Of a stretch of 64,000 bases of DNA, positions 25,268 through 34,440 are shown one piece after another; position 1 is the stretch's first letter, and each line of letters opens with the position of its first letter. The position numbers were made by a program, and so were the translations under genes. The DNA is from Alkalispirochaeta americana. Its GTDB lineage: Bacteria; Spirochaetota; Spirochaetia; DSM-27196; Alkalispirochaetaceae. Location: the NCBI RefSeq assembly GCF_900156105.1, contig NZ_FTMS01000014.1, positions 1 through 64,000 of the forward strand, written 5' to 3'. Below the pieces are notes generated by a model. That model saw only the letters and a list, made by a program, of their open reading frames with translations. It did no database searches and was not told where the DNA came from.

Positions 25268-25617
25268 GGCATGACCTCCTTCGAGAGGTCCTTATGCTGG
25301 AAGATCCGGTAGACTTCGTAGGCCGGTTCTTCGTAGGGGTGAGCCCTGAGGAGGGCTTCCACAGCGGCCAGGGCCACATGGTCGGGCAGCAGAATTTCCA
25401 CGCGAAACTCCTCCAGGCGTTCCAGTTGGCCCGCCTCCCCGATGCCAGCCCTTCCAATGAAGGGGTTGCTCCCCGAAAGAGGCCGAAACTGTCCGGTCCC
25501 CTGTGATTGCCACGAGCAACGGTCGTATTTCTCGTAGGATCCACCGCCAGCCTGAAAAACAGCCTCCTTCACCGCTTCCGCGTGGTCGGGAGGGACAAAA
25601 AATACCAGTTTGAACAT
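25264..25617 (-). CDS. Free-standing CutA-like domain of the NIF3 family (COG3323/YqfO-type)
   Basis: 117 residues. Starts MFKLVFFVPPDHAEAVKEAV, contains GAGGGSYEKYDRCSW-type glycine turn and SGSNPFIG, and ends with HPYEEPAYEVYRI, the signature of the domain inserted in long NIF3/YqfO proteins. Function is unknown; the domain is CutA-like. No Shine-Dalgarno; a possible -10 (TACAGT) ends 6 nt before the ATG. Overlaps fumC by 4 nt. Confidence 0.82.
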   Translation of the reverse strand: MFKLVFFVPPDHAEAVKEAVFQAGGGSYEKYDRCSWQSQGTGQFRPLSGSNPFIGRAGIGEAGQLERLEEFRVEILLPDHVALAAVEALLRAHPYEEPAYEVYRIFQHKDLSKEVMP

Positions 25618-25696
25618 GACAAAACTGTAATGATATTGAAAGAAAGGGGAAAGAGCCGGGCCTCATATTCTTCTCATGAAAACAGGAGGAGCAGTT

Positions 25697-27118
25697 ATGA
25701 AAAAGCACAGTCTCTTTGGTGTGGCATATCTCGTTCTGGCCCTCTTGCCCGGTACCGTGGCGGGACAGAGCCGGCTGGATCCCATGACCGTTATGGAGGC
25801 ACAGCAGGAAACGCTTCGGCGTGTCTCCCAGGAAGTTCTCCCCGTAGTGGTCGAGGTGGAAGTTGTGCAGCGGGTGACGCGCAGAACGATGCCCCGGATG
25901 TCTCCCTTCGACTTCTTTTTTGGCCGTCCCGATCCGGAGAACCGGGAGCAGCAGCGGGAGTTCGAGCAGCGAGGAATCGGTTCGGGCATTATTGTGCGCC
26001 GTGTGGATGAGAAGGTGTATGTGCTCAGTAATGATCACGTGATTGGCAAGGCCGAGGAGATCAACATAACCCTTCACGACGGAAGAACCTTTAAAGCTAC
26101 CCGGGTTGGTTCCGATCCCAATACGGATCTGGCTTTGGCGATGTTTGAGACCGACCAGGATATACCCCTTGCGGTTTTAGGTGATTCCGACACTGTGCAG
26201 GTCGGAGACTTTGCTCTGGCTGTAGGAAACCCCTTGGGATTCGAGTCAACTGTTACCAGCGGGATAATCAGCGCTGTGGGACGGCAAGGTCCGCAGGGAC
26301 AGCGCATTCCCGTTCTCACCGATTATATTCAGACCGATGCGGCGATAAACCGGGGCAACTCCGGGGGGCCTCTGGTCAATTTGAGGGGAGAAGTAATCGG
26401 AATAAACACCTGGATCGCTTCCCAGACCGGAGGCAGCATCGGGCTCGGTTTTGCGATCCCCGTAAATGTGGCGAGCAGGGCGATTAATCAGTTTATCGAG
26501 ACCGGAAGCGCCCAGTACGGGTGGCTGGGTGTCAACATGGCCGATCCTCCCGAAAGTCCCTCCAATTCGCTTCGTGAATCCGAGGGCGGTGCGATCGTCT
26601 ATAATCTTTACAGCGGGTCTCCTGCGGAAGAGGCCGGTCTGCGGCCTGGCGATATTATCGTCAGTGTAGGTGACGAGACGATACGAACCAGTAACGATCT
26701 GCTTCGTGCTGTGACCCGGCTTGATCCAGGCGTACGGACGCGCTTCGGGATTTTGCGCGAGGGAACACGGCAGGATGTATTTGTCAGAACCGGATCCCGG
26801 CCCAGCGACGGTGAAGCCACGTCCCCGGCAAATCTGTGGCCCGGTATGTCCGTGGTGGAAATGACCGATTCGATCCGTGAAAATCTTGATCTGTCGAGCC
26901 GTGATGGAGCGGTTATTATTGGACAGGTCTCCTCCGGCTCTCCTGCTGCTATGGCAGGTTTGCGAAGCGGAGATATTATCCTGCGGGTAAACAATACCGG
27001 CGTTTCGACGCTCCGGGAGTTCTACCGCGAGTTGAACAGGGCCTCAGTCGCTGACGACGAAGTTCTCTTCCGGGTGAGGCGCAACGATACCAATCTGATC
27101 ATCGGGTTGGTTCGCTAA
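25697..27118 (+). CDS. DegP/DegQ-type periplasmic serine protease with two PDZ domains
   Basis: About 473 residues from ATG 25697 (AGGAGG upstream; the in-frame ATG at 25676 lacks a site). Signal peptide ending near TVAGQS. Trypsin-like domain with catalytic His in LSNDHVIGKA, Asp in PNTDLALAMF and Ser in INRGNSGGPLVN. Two C-terminal PDZ domains follow (GWLGVNM to about residue 370, then GMSVVEM to the end). It degrades or refolds misfolded envelope proteins. Monocistronic, closed by a terminator. Confidence 0.93.
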   Translation: MKKHSLFGVAYLVLALLPGTVAGQSRLDPMTVMEAQQETLRRVSQEVLPVVVEVEVVQRVTRRTMPRMSPFDFFFGRPDPENREQQREFEQRGIGSGIIVRRVDEKVYVLSNDHVIGKAEEINITLHDGRTFKATRVGSDPNTDLALAMFETDQDIPLAVLGDSDTVQVGDFALAVGNPLGFESTVTSGIISAVGRQGPQGQRIPVLTDYIQTDAAINRGNSGGPLVNLRGEVIGINTWIASQTGGSIGLGFAIPVNVASRAINQFIETGSAQYGWLGVNMADPPESPSNSLRESEGGAIVYNLYSGSPAEEAGLRPGDIIVSVGDETIRTSNDLLRAVTRLDPGVRTRFGILREGTRQDVFVRTGSRPSDGEATSPANLWPGMSVVEMTDSIRENLDLSSRDGAVIIGQVSSGSPAAMAGLRSGDIILRVNNTGVSTLREFYRELNRASVADDEVLFRVRRNDTNLIIGLVR

Positions 27119-27169
27119 TTTTTGGGATTCCTCCTCTTGTGTTTTGGTCCGTCCAAGGCTTCCTGGAAG

Positions 27170-27211
27170 CAACGCCCCCGCAACCCTGAAGCCGAGGGCG
27201 GGCCTTTTTTT
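27170..27211 (+). terminator. Rho-independent terminator after the DegQ-type gene
   Basis: GC-rich arms (CGCCCCCGCAACCCT with AGGGCGGGCC) followed by seven T residues. Confidence 0.75.
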
Positions 27212-27261
27212 CCTGACCTTTCTTTACAGACCCGGTGAGAGCCGGGTACGCTTGCTGTCCT

Positions 27262-27627
27262 ATGAATAATCTTCTTGTTGTAGCGGGAGCCCTGGCGCTT
27301 CTTGCCCTGGGAGTGGTGCAGCGTCGGCGCGGGCTGGCGAGAAACCCCGCACCCCTGGATGCTGTGCTCACGGCCATTGAAGAGGGCGCTCTTGCGGTTG
27401 ATGTCAGGTCAGCCGATGCCTTCCGGGAGGACCATTACCCCGGTGCGATAAACCTGCCCCTGGAAGACCTCTCCCGAAGGATGCGGGAACTGACAGATCA
27501 GGAGCGTACTATTATCCTGTATTGCGAATCGGGGTACTCCAGCGGGCTGGCACAACGTCTTCTGGCTCGCCGGACCTCGCACCCGGTTCTGAACGCCGGG
27601 GGCCTCAACCGGTTGAGGGGGCAGTAG
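27262..27627 (+). CDS. Membrane-anchored rhodanese-domain protein
   Basis: About 121 residues. An N-terminal membrane helix (NLLVVAGALALLALGVV) is followed by a single rhodanese domain with the active-site cysteine in YCESGYSSGLAQ near residue 94. Rhodaneses carry persulfide sulfur. The start is ATG 27262, 9 nt beyond a TACGCT -10-like box (27247-27252) that pairs with TTTACA 18 nt upstream; no Shine-Dalgarno, so possibly leaderless. Confidence 0.82.
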   Translation: MNNLLVVAGALALLALGVVQRRRGLARNPAPLDAVLTAIEEGALAVDVRSADAFREDHYPGAINLPLEDLSRRMRELTDQERTIILYCESGYSSGLAQRLLARRTSHPVLNAGGLNRLRGQ

Positions 27628-27631
27628 GCCC

Positions 27632-28534
27632 GTGAAATTCCGTGAAAACCTCCTGTCGGTGATCGTTCCTGTCTACAATCGGGAGACCTTGATACGCCGG
27701 GCGATCTGTTCCGTTCTGGACCAGGCGCTTCCCGAGGGGTGGGATCTGGAATTGATCGTAGTGGACGACGGTTCTTCCGATCGAACCCGGTCATCAGCCC
27801 TGGAGTCTTGCGGGGACGACCCCCGGACCCTGGTCCTCACCAAACCCCCTGGAGGGACGCCCGGAGGGGCTCGAAATTATGGAGTTTGCCGGGCCTCCGG
27901 AGCTCTCCTGGCCTTTCTGGATTCCGATGACACCTGGCTTCCGGGAAAGCTTCTCCGGCAAATCCCTCTCCACCATCCCGGAGGAGCGATCGTTTCCCAT
28001 ACCCGTGAGCGCTGGATTCGGGGGGAGCGCGAGATTTCCCAGGAAGGACGCCGGTTTTCAGCCTATCGCCGTTCGGGAGATCTTCTGAAAGATTCTCTGG
28101 TGAAATGTATCATTGGTCCTTCCACGGTGATGATAGGCAGGTCTCTCTGGGAAGAGACCGGAGGGTTCCGGGAGGATCTGGAAGTGGCCGAGGACTACGA
28201 ATACTGGTTGCGTCTGGCCACTCTTGCCGATGTCTCCTATTTGCAGGAACCCTTTACGGTAAAATACGCCGGTCACGGAGATCAGCTCTCGGAGAAGTAC
28301 GGCCACATCGAGCTTTTCCGCCTCCAGGGGCTCCGGGATCTTGTGGAGAACCGATGGTTTCTTCGGTGCCGGGGCGATAGCGCCCAGGAGCTGGCTGAGA
28401 ACGAGTTGGGTCGCAAGGCCCTGATCTACGCCCGGGGGGCCCTCAAGCGAGGACGGACCGGGGAAGCAGAGGAGTATCACGCTCTGGCGCAGCGGTACGG
28501 CAGCCAGGATTGTGATATACTTGAGCTGTTATGA
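27632..28534 (+). CDS. Family 2 glycosyltransferase
   Basis: 300 residues, GTG start. GT-A fold motifs: LSVIVPVYNRETLIRRAICS at the N terminus, VVDDGSSDRT near residue 40, GARNYGV, and the metal-binding FLDSDDTWLPGK near residue 95. No membrane helix, so cytosolic or peripheral. Acceptor unknown. Stop overlaps the next gene's ATG (ATGA). Confidence 0.88.
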   Translation: MKFRENLLSVIVPVYNRETLIRRAICSVLDQALPEGWDLELIVVDDGSSDRTRSSALESCGDDPRTLVLTKPPGGTPGGARNYGVCRASGALLAFLDSDDTWLPGKLLRQIPLHHPGGAIVSHTRERWIRGEREISQEGRRFSAYRRSGDLLKDSLVKCIIGPSTVMIGRSLWEETGGFREDLEVAEDYEYWLRLATLADVSYLQEPFTVKYAGHGDQLSEKYGHIELFRLQGLRDLVENRWFLRCRGDSAQELAENELGRKALIYARGALKRGRTGEAEEYHALAQRYGSQDCDILELL

Positions 28535-29298
28535 GAGAAACAGTACCCCTGCGATCGGGTTTGCTCCGGGCCCTGGCCATCTGGGTGTTGGCGCTGGCAT
28601 CTTTGGGGTGCAGCGTTCGGCAGGAGATATCGCTCCGCCCCGACGGGTCCGGCCAGGCTGATATCAGGATCGTTCTTGATCCCGCCTTTTCCGAATACAT
28701 TCAGGATTTGAGCGCAACTCTGGGGAGCGACGAGGAAACCCGGGAGAGCGGTGACGAGGGGTTCTTTCAGATCCACCTCCTGGAGCAGGCCTTCGCCGAG
28801 GAGCCTGGCCTTTTCCTGGTTCACGCCTCCTCTCCTCGCCCCGAAGAGCTGACGTTGCTGGTCAACTTCGATTCCCTGGCTCGTCTCGTGACGATGCGAA
28901 GCAGTCGTCTTGCAGGGATTATTCGGTTTGAACGAACCGAGCTTTTTCGTCGCCTCGCTGTGCGTCTGGATCGAAGGGGGATCGAGCAGCTGATCTCTCT
29001 TGTGGGGGTGGACCCGTTCATTACCGAGACCCTGCTCCCTCCCGAGGGAGACATGTCCGAGGAGGAGTACCGGGATTACCTTGCCTGGGCTCTGGAGGAA
29101 TACGGTCAGGGCCGATCCATATCGGACGTCCTGGACGATTCCCGCATCGAGACACGGGTGATTCCCCAGGGGAGGATCACCCAGATTCGGGGCGGTACGG
29201 CCCAGGAGGAGGGTGTGCTCTTTGTTACTCCTCTTCTGAAGGCTCTCACAACCCAGGTTCCTCTGGAATACTCGCTGGTCTTTCAGCCTCTGGACTGA
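28531..29298 (+). CDS. Lipoprotein of unknown function
   Basis: 255 residues. Signal peptide with lipobox LASLGCS (Cys near residue 27). The mature part begins VRQEISLRPDGSGQADIRI, a pattern seen in spirochaete lipoproteins, but I do not recognise the family. Coupled to the glycosyltransferase gene by a 4-nt overlap, so probably co-expressed. Confidence 0.72.
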   Translation: MRETVPLRSGLLRALAIWVLALASLGCSVRQEISLRPDGSGQADIRIVLDPAFSEYIQDLSATLGSDEETRESGDEGFFQIHLLEQAFAEEPGLFLVHASSPRPEELTLLVNFDSLARLVTMRSSRLAGIIRFERTELFRRLAVRLDRRGIEQLISLVGVDPFITETLLPPEGDMSEEEYRDYLAWALEEYGQGRSISDVLDDSRIETRVIPQGRITQIRGGTAQEEGVLFVTPLLKALTTQVPLEYSLVFQPLD

Positions 29299-29376
29299 CA
29301 GCACACTGAGACACTGACAACACTGACAGCATGCGTGACAGCACACTGTCAGAATGTTGTCAGAAATTGTCAGCCG
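29296..29376. repeat. Cluster of CTGACA/TGTCAG elements with a 40-nt direct repeat
   Basis: The 13-mer TGACAGCACACTG occurs at 29296-29308 and 29336-29348, and further CTGACA or TGTCAG copies fill the region in both orientations. It lies between the lipoprotein gene and the convergent argG. No protein is encoded. Confidence 0.7.
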
Positions 29377-29427
29377 CTCCTGCGGAGCCGAACCATTTTC
29401 GGGCCACCGGCCTGAAGATTCAAGTTT

Positions 29428-29452
29428 GATCACCCGGGTGATCACCCGGGTC
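29428..29452. repeat. Perfect palindrome GATCACCCGGGTGATC with partial repeat
   Basis: A 16-bp perfect palindrome at 29428-29443 is followed by a second ATCACCCGGGT. It is 25 nt beyond the argG stop and could form a hairpin ending argG transcription, although no T tract follows. Confidence 0.6.
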
Positions 29453-29476
29453 CGATCCTCAGGCGGTGGCGGATTC

Positions 29477-30769
29477 CTATTTCTCGGAGAAGCTGGCCAT
29501 CTCCCTCATCTGGTGGGCCGGTCCTTCGTCAAGATCCCGGTACTTGTGCACCAGGGCCTGCACTCCCGTGGCGAGGCCATAGAGGTTGATGAACCCCGTG
29601 GCGTCGTTGTGGTTGTAGCTGCTTTCGCCAAAACTGGCCAGATCTTCGATATAGAGGGAGTAAGGTGATTTTCGTCCAGCGATGATAATGTTTCCCTTGT
29701 AGAGAACAACCCGAACAGATCCGGTCATGTACTTTGCCGCTGTCTCCATATAGGAATCCAGGGATTCCCGGAAATGGGTATACCACTTGCCCGCGTAGAT
29801 CAGGCTGGCGTACCGCAGAGCCAGCTGGTTCTTGATCTCTAGGGTATCGAAATCGAGAGTGATCATTTCCAGCTCGCGTAGAGCCTGGAAGAGGATCGTT
29901 CCTGCCGGTGTCTCGTAGACACCTCGACTTTTCATTCCCACAAGACGTGTCTCGACCAGATCGGCCCGGCCGATTCCGTTTTCGCCTCCCACCTTGTTCA
30001 GGTGGGCCAGGATTTCCAGGGGAGCCATGGCCGATCCGTTGATTCCCACGGGGATGCCCTTCTCGAAGTCCAGGATGAGTTCAGTTTCCTTGTCGGGGGC
30101 GTCCTTGGGCGAACAGGAAAGCTGGAGCATTTCTTCCTTGGGGCGATTCCAGGGGTTTTCCAGGTCGCCTCCTTCGTGGCTCATGTGCCAGATATTCCAG
30201 TCCCGGGAGTAGATGTTCTTCTCGCTGATGTTCCCCAGGGGAATGTTGTTCCTTCGGGCGTAGGCGATTGCCTCTTCACGGCTGGTAATATCCCAGGTTC
30301 GCCAGGGGGCAATCACTTCCAGGTGTGGGGCCAGGGCCTTGTAGGTGAGTTCAAAGCGGACCTGGTCGTTTCCCTTGCCGGTACAGCCGTGAGCAACAGC
30401 CTCGGCACCCTCGGCCAGGGCCAGGTCTACCTGGTGTTTTGCCTGGAGCGGTCGCGCGATGGAGGTTCCCAGGAGATATTTCCCTTCGTAGATCGCGCCG
30501 GCGCGAAGCATGGGGAAGAGAAAATCCCGGGCAAACTCCTCCCGGATATCCTGAATAACCAGCTTGGATGCTCCCGAGGCGAGGGCCTTTGCTTCCATTC
30601 CCTCCCAGTCCTCGTCTTGTCCCACGTTTGTGCAGATCCCGATGATTTCTACGCCGGGGTGCTGTTCCTTCAACCAGGGGATGATGATAGAGGTATCCAG
30701 CCCTCCGGAGTAGGCGAGGACGATCTTCCTGATTTCCCGCTCCTGTGCGGGATGAGCCGATTGTGTCAT
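29477..30769 (-). CDS. argG: Argininosuccinate synthase
   Basis: 430 residues. ATP-binding PP-loop LAYSGGLDTSIIIPWL near residue 18, STGIARPLQAK-type substrate region (GTSIARPLQAKHQ), and HGCTGKGNDQVRFEL near residue 128. Joins citrulline and aspartate. Last gene of argR-argC-argB-argD-argG; its ATG overlaps the argD stop. Confidence 0.96.
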   Translation of the reverse strand: MTQSAHPAQEREIRKIVLAYSGGLDTSIIIPWLKEQHPGVEIIGICTNVGQDEDWEGMEAKALASGASKLVIQDIREEFARDFLFPMLRAGAIYEGKYLLGTSIARPLQAKHQVDLALAEGAEAVAHGCTGKGNDQVRFELTYKALAPHLEVIAPWRTWDITSREEAIAYARRNNIPLGNISEKNIYSRDWNIWHMSHEGGDLENPWNRPKEEMLQLSCSPKDAPDKETELILDFEKGIPVGINGSAMAPLEILAHLNKVGGENGIGRADLVETRLVGMKSRGVYETPAGTILFQALRELEMITLDFDTLEIKNQLALRYASLIYAGKWYTHFRESLDSYMETAAKYMTGSVRVVLYKGNIIIAGRKSPYSLYIEDLASFGESSYNHNDATGFINLYGLATGVQALVHKYRDLDEGPAHQMREMASFSEK

Positions 30770-32019
30770 TGGTGCCTCCTGGCATTAATAGTGTGAAAAA
30801 CGGTGTCAAGAATCGCGAGACCGCGTTGCATATCACGTCGGGAGATGATCAGGGGCGGGGCGATTCTGATTACATCGCTTCCCGACCGCAGGATCAAAAG
30901 GCCCCTCTCCAGGGCCGTGGGCAGAATTGTGGGGAAAAGGCCTTCCTGATCGGTGCCCAGATCGATTCGCAGACCCCGCAGCAGCCCCTGTCCGGGACGT
31001 TCCGTGATCCAGGAATAGCGTTTTTGCAGTCCTTGAAGCCCCTCCTCAAGTTCTTGAGCCCGTTGCCGGACCTGATCCATGAAGCCTGGTGCGGTGATTC
31101 TGTCCAGGACGTAGCGCCCGGCCTCGGCCGTGACCGGTCCCCCCCCAAAGGTGGTGCCGTGGTCACCGGGTTCCAGACGTTCGTTTATTGAGGCAGGAAT
31201 CAGCGTTGCCGAAAGGGGCAGTCCTCCTGCAAGAGGTTTCGAGAGGGTAATGATATCGGGGGTGAGGCCGATCACGGTGCTGCCAAAGAGCTCTCCCAGA
31301 CGTCCCAGGCCGGTTTGGATCTCGTCGGCGATGACCAGAACTTCCCGTTCGGCGCTGATCCGGTTAAGCAACTCCACCATCTCCGGGGAAGGGCTGTTCA
31401 GGCCTCCTTCGCCCTGGAGGGGCTCCAGGATCACCGCAGCTGTCTCTTCCGTAACGGCCCGGTCCAGGGCAGCCCGATCGTTCAGGGGCAGGAAGGTGAA
31501 GCCCGGGAGCAGGGGTTCAAACTTTTTCCGGTAGGCTTCGTTCGGTGTGGCTGAAAGTGCTCCCAGGGTTCGTCCGTGAAAGGCTTTCTCGAAGGCCACG
31601 ATCGTGTGATGACCCGGGCCCTTGTGGTGGTGCGCCCGGAGGCGGGCGTATTTTATCGCTGCTTCGTTTGCTTCGGCCCCGCTGTTTCCGAAATGGACTG
31701 CCTGAAAGGGGGTTCTCCCCACGGGAGCGGCGAGTTCAAGGAGTTGCTCCGCCAGGGCCAGTGAAGGAGTGGTTGCGTAGAGGTTGGAGACATGGACCAG
31801 TTTTCTCATCTGGCGGGCCACCCTGCGGGCGAGGCCGCGATCACCGTAGCCCAGGGCGTTTACGGCGATCCCCGAGCCGAAATCCAGGTATGAGTTGCCC
31901 CGGGTATCTTTCACGATACAACCTCGACCGCTGGCGATCTCCAGAACCTGTCTGGCGTAGTTTCTGGCAAAGGGAGTTTCATCGGTCATGGCTGGGGTGC
32001 GTAGGGGGGTGCTGGTCAT
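30766..32019 (-). CDS. argD: Acetylornithine aminotransferase
   Basis: 417 residues, class III PLP aminotransferase. Visible: FGNSGAEANEAAIKYAR near residue 105, VIADEIQTGLGRLGELFGS near residue 232, PLP-lysine in TLSKPLAGGLPLSA near residue 263. Makes N-acetylornithine. Overlaps argB by 4 nt and argG by 4 nt, so it is tightly coupled within the arginine operon. Confidence 0.94.
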   Translation of the reverse strand: MTSTPLRTPAMTDETPFARNYARQVLEIASGRGCIVKDTRGNSYLDFGSGIAVNALGYGDRGLARRVARQMRKLVHVSNLYATTPSLALAEQLLELAAPVGRTPFQAVHFGNSGAEANEAAIKYARLRAHHHKGPGHHTIVAFEKAFHGRTLGALSATPNEAYRKKFEPLLPGFTFLPLNDRAALDRAVTEETAAVILEPLQGEGGLNSPSPEMVELLNRISAEREVLVIADEIQTGLGRLGELFGSTVIGLTPDIITLSKPLAGGLPLSATLIPASINERLEPGDHGTTFGGGPVTAEAGRYVLDRITAPGFMDQVRQRAQELEEGLQGLQKRYSWITERPGQGLLRGLRIDLGTDQEGLFPTILPTALERGLLILRSGSDVIRIAPPLIISRRDMQRGLAILDTVFHTINARRHQ

Positions 32020-32837
32020 GGGGAGCTCCTTTCCGAGGCGGTGGATCCTCGTGATGAAGGGACAAGGGAGGTTCCTTTTGTTCCCTGGAGTAGTCGGGTT
32101 ATGTCTCCGGCCTCGCTGTAATCGCCTATGACCACCCGGGCAACTCCCGCCTCCAGGGCGGAACGGCAGGAGCGAATCTTGGCGGCCATGCCGTCCTTGA
32201 CCGTCCCTGCTGCGATAAGCTCTTCTATGGCAGAGGTGGTGATTTCTGGTATGATCCGGCCCTGGTCGTTCAGAACTCCCACCGTATCAGAGATAAAGCA
32301 AAGGTGCACAGGGGGAGATCCCTTCCGGGCGCGTCTGGCCGCAGCACAGGCGATCGCCTGGGCCGCCTCGTCGGCGTTGATGTTGACGGCCAGGCCGTCT
32401 TCTCCGGTGCCCACCGTGGCGATAACGGGTAGAAATCCTTCCTTCAGAAGCAGTTCCGGAACGGCCAGGTTCACCGATGAGACCCGGGCGGTGCGCCCCT
32501 CCCCGGGAAAGAGGAGCGTTCCTGTAAGGAGAGCCCCGTCGGCACCGGTGAGCCCCACCGCGGCGACACCCGCCCGCTGGGCCAGACGGACCAGTTCGGT
32601 GTTGGTCTCACCGGCGAGGACCATATCCACCAGGGCCATTTCCCGGGGCTGGGTAACTCTCACCCCCTCGTGAAAGGAGGAGGTGATTCCCAGGCGTGCC
32701 GCCAGATCGGTTACGGCCTTTCCGCCGCCGTGGACAAGAACCGACGGGATTCGGAGTGAGGCGAGATCCTGAAACAGCGAGGCCATGGCCTGCTGATCGG
32801 CGGCAACGCTGCCGCCTACTTTTACGATTAGTTCCAT
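32016..32837 (-). CDS. argB: Acetylglutamate kinase
   Basis: 273 residues. N-terminal KVGGSVAAD and VLVHGGGKAVTDLAARLG, then VGLTGADGALLTG and the C-terminal VKDGMAAKIRSC region with conserved Lys. Phosphorylates N-acetylglutamate. The C-terminal tail (SSRGSTASERSSP) is not conserved in the family. Confidence 0.95.
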   Translation of the reverse strand: MELIVKVGGSVAADQQAMASLFQDLASLRIPSVLVHGGGKAVTDLAARLGITSSFHEGVRVTQPREMALVDMVLAGETNTELVRLAQRAGVAAVGLTGADGALLTGTLLFPGEGRTARVSSVNLAVPELLLKEGFLPVIATVGTGEDGLAVNINADEAAQAIACAAARRARKGSPPVHLCFISDTVGVLNDQGRIIPEITTSAIEELIAAGTVKDGMAAKIRSCRSALEAGVARVVIGDYSEAGDITRLLQGTKGTSLVPSSRGSTASERSSP

Positions 32838-32894
32838 TATTCTGTTCCCTGTGGTTTTCGGGTTTCCCCTGATGGGGTTAAGCCCTGGAGATCC

Positions 32895-33908
32895 CTAGAG
32901 ATCTGCTTCCTGCTGAAGCCCTTCGGTCTCGTCAAAACCGAAGCGAATGTTCATGTTCTGAACGGCTTGTCCCGCTGCGCCTTTCCAGAGGTTGTCGATC
33001 GCCGAGACCAGGATGAGGGAGTTTCCCTCGAGCTGCCAGCCGATCCGGACATGGTTTGTGCCCCGCACGTGGCGCGTTTCCGGCATGGCCGATCCTGTGA
33101 GGGTGACAAAGGGCTCTGACCGGTAGCGTTCCTCCAGGGCCGCCACCGCGGCGTTTCCGTCCCGGACGGAGATGGTTGTGGTAACCAGCATTCCCTGTTT
33201 CACCGGAATGAGGTGGGGGGAAAAGAGGATCTGCTCCGTTTCAAGCTGTTCCGCGATCTCTCCCGTGTGACGGTGTTGCCGGCCCACGCTGTAGGCTGTG
33301 GCGTTCTCCGTTCGCTCTGCGTAGAGAAGGTTGGTCTTTTCCTTTTTTCCTGCTCCCGTGATTCCGCTCAGGGCGTTCACCACCAGGGGCGTTTCCCGAC
33401 GGATCTGATCCCGCAGAGGCAGAAGGGGCAGAAGCGTGGCCGTAGGATAACACCCGGGGTTGGCAATAATCTCGGCGTTTTTGAGAAGATCCCGATTCCA
33501 CTCGGAGAGGCCATAGACAGAGCGGCTCTGGAACTCCGCCTGGGGAGGCGGGGTCCCGTAGGAGGCGGCAAAGCTTCGGGGGTCGCTGAAACGGAAATCT
33601 GCCGAGAGATCGATCACCAGGGTTTTGCCCAGCACGGGGGAACAGGTATCGGCCGAGGCTCCGTGGGGAAGGGCAGAGAAAAGAACATCTCCGGGAGATT
33701 CCAGCGCTTCGGCGGGGGAGCGCACTATGGGGTCCAGGCATCCCTTTTCCAGGGTGCTCCGCGAAAGGCCGGGGTCTGCTTCAGCCAGGGGGCGTCCTGC
33801 CATGGTTCTGCTCGAGGCCGTGATGCCGGTAATGCGGGGGTGCTGCGCCAGGATGCGCAACAACACCATTCCTGTGTACCCTGTGGCGCCAAGAATTGTT
33901 GCTTTCAT
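32895..33908 (-). CDS. argC: N-acetyl-gamma-glutamyl-phosphate reductase
   Basis: About 337 residues from ATG 33908. NADP-binding GATGYTGMVLLRIL at the N terminus and catalytic Cys in ANPGCYPTATLLPLLPL near residue 147, followed by SGITGAGKK. Reduces N-acetylglutamyl phosphate. Its start follows the argR stop by one base, so the two are translationally coupled. Confidence 0.95.
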   Translation of the reverse strand: MKATILGATGYTGMVLLRILAQHPRITGITASSRTMAGRPLAEADPGLSRSTLEKGCLDPIVRSPAEALESPGDVLFSALPHGASADTCSPVLGKTLVIDLSADFRFSDPRSFAASYGTPPPQAEFQSRSVYGLSEWNRDLLKNAEIIANPGCYPTATLLPLLPLRDQIRRETPLVVNALSGITGAGKKEKTNLLYAERTENATAYSVGRQHRHTGEIAEQLETEQILFSPHLIPVKQGMLVTTTISVRDGNAAVAALEERYRSEPFVTLTGSAMPETRHVRGTNHVRIGWQLEGNSLILVSAIDNLWKGAAGQAVQNMNIRFGFDETEGLQQEADL

Positions 33909-33909
33909 G

Positions 33910-34380
33910 CTATTCCTCAAACTCGGGGAAGCGTTCCCGAAGATTCTCGATGAAATCGTCCTCGCTGGTGTCGTTTTTTAGTGCTACGAAGACTGTGTCG
34001 TCACCGGCAACGGTGCCCAGAAGGGGCTCGATGTCGAGATTTTCCAGAGCGATCGCTACGCTGTTGGCATGGCCATTCAGGGTGCGGATAATCGCCAGGG
34101 AACCGGAGAAGTTCAGCGAAATGTACCCCCGGGCGAAGTCTTCCACGTAGCTGCGGTGCTGTTCCCGCCGGAGTTCCTCCGAAGGGAGGGTGTAGTAACT
34201 CCCGCTGGTACCTCGGGCCTGTTTGCCCACCTTGAGCAGTTTCAGGTCCCGCGAGAGCGTAGCCTGGGTCACAGAAAAGCCTTTTTGAGCCAGGAGATGC
34301 AGGAGCTGTTCCTGACTTTCAATCCGGTGGCTCCGGATAATTTTTTTTACGACTCGAAGTCGCTGTTGCCGTTCTCGCAC
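33910..34380 (-). CDS. argR: Arginine repressor
   Basis: 156 residues, GTG start with GAGG upstream. N-terminal winged helix (IIRSHRIESQEQLLHLLAQK, GFSVTQATLSRDLKLLKV), then the hexamer and arginine-binding domain with GTVAGDDTVFVAL and NSVAIALENLD. It heads the operon argR-argC-argB-argD-argG, an arrangement that couples the repressor to its own targets. ARG-box-like sites lie directly upstream. Confidence 0.95.
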   Translation of the reverse strand: MRERQQRLRVVKKIIRSHRIESQEQLLHLLAQKGFSVTQATLSRDLKLLKVGKQARGTSGSYYTLPSEELRREQHRSYVEDFARGYISLNFSGSLAIIRTLNGHANSVAIALENLDIEPLLGTVAGDDTVFVALKNDTSEDDFIENLRERFPEFEE

Positions 34381-34400
34381 GTTACATCCTCATTTATCGC

Positions 34401-34421
34401 GGATCGCGGATCGTGGATCGC
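34401..34421. repeat. Three tandem 7-bp units in the argR leader
   Basis: GGATCGC, GGATCGT, GGATCGC at 34401-34407, 34408-34414 and 34415-34421. They lie in the presumed 5' untranslated region of argR. The count could vary by slippage. Confidence 0.7.
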
Positions 34422-34440
34422 GCATCACACAAACATACAT

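Noticed and set aside
29296-29376. Insertion-sequence end or attachment site
   Set aside because: No transposase or integrase gene, no target duplication; the repeats are short and irregular.
34401-34421. CRISPR-like repeats upstream of argR
   Set aside because: Units are only 7 bp, directly adjacent, without spacers.
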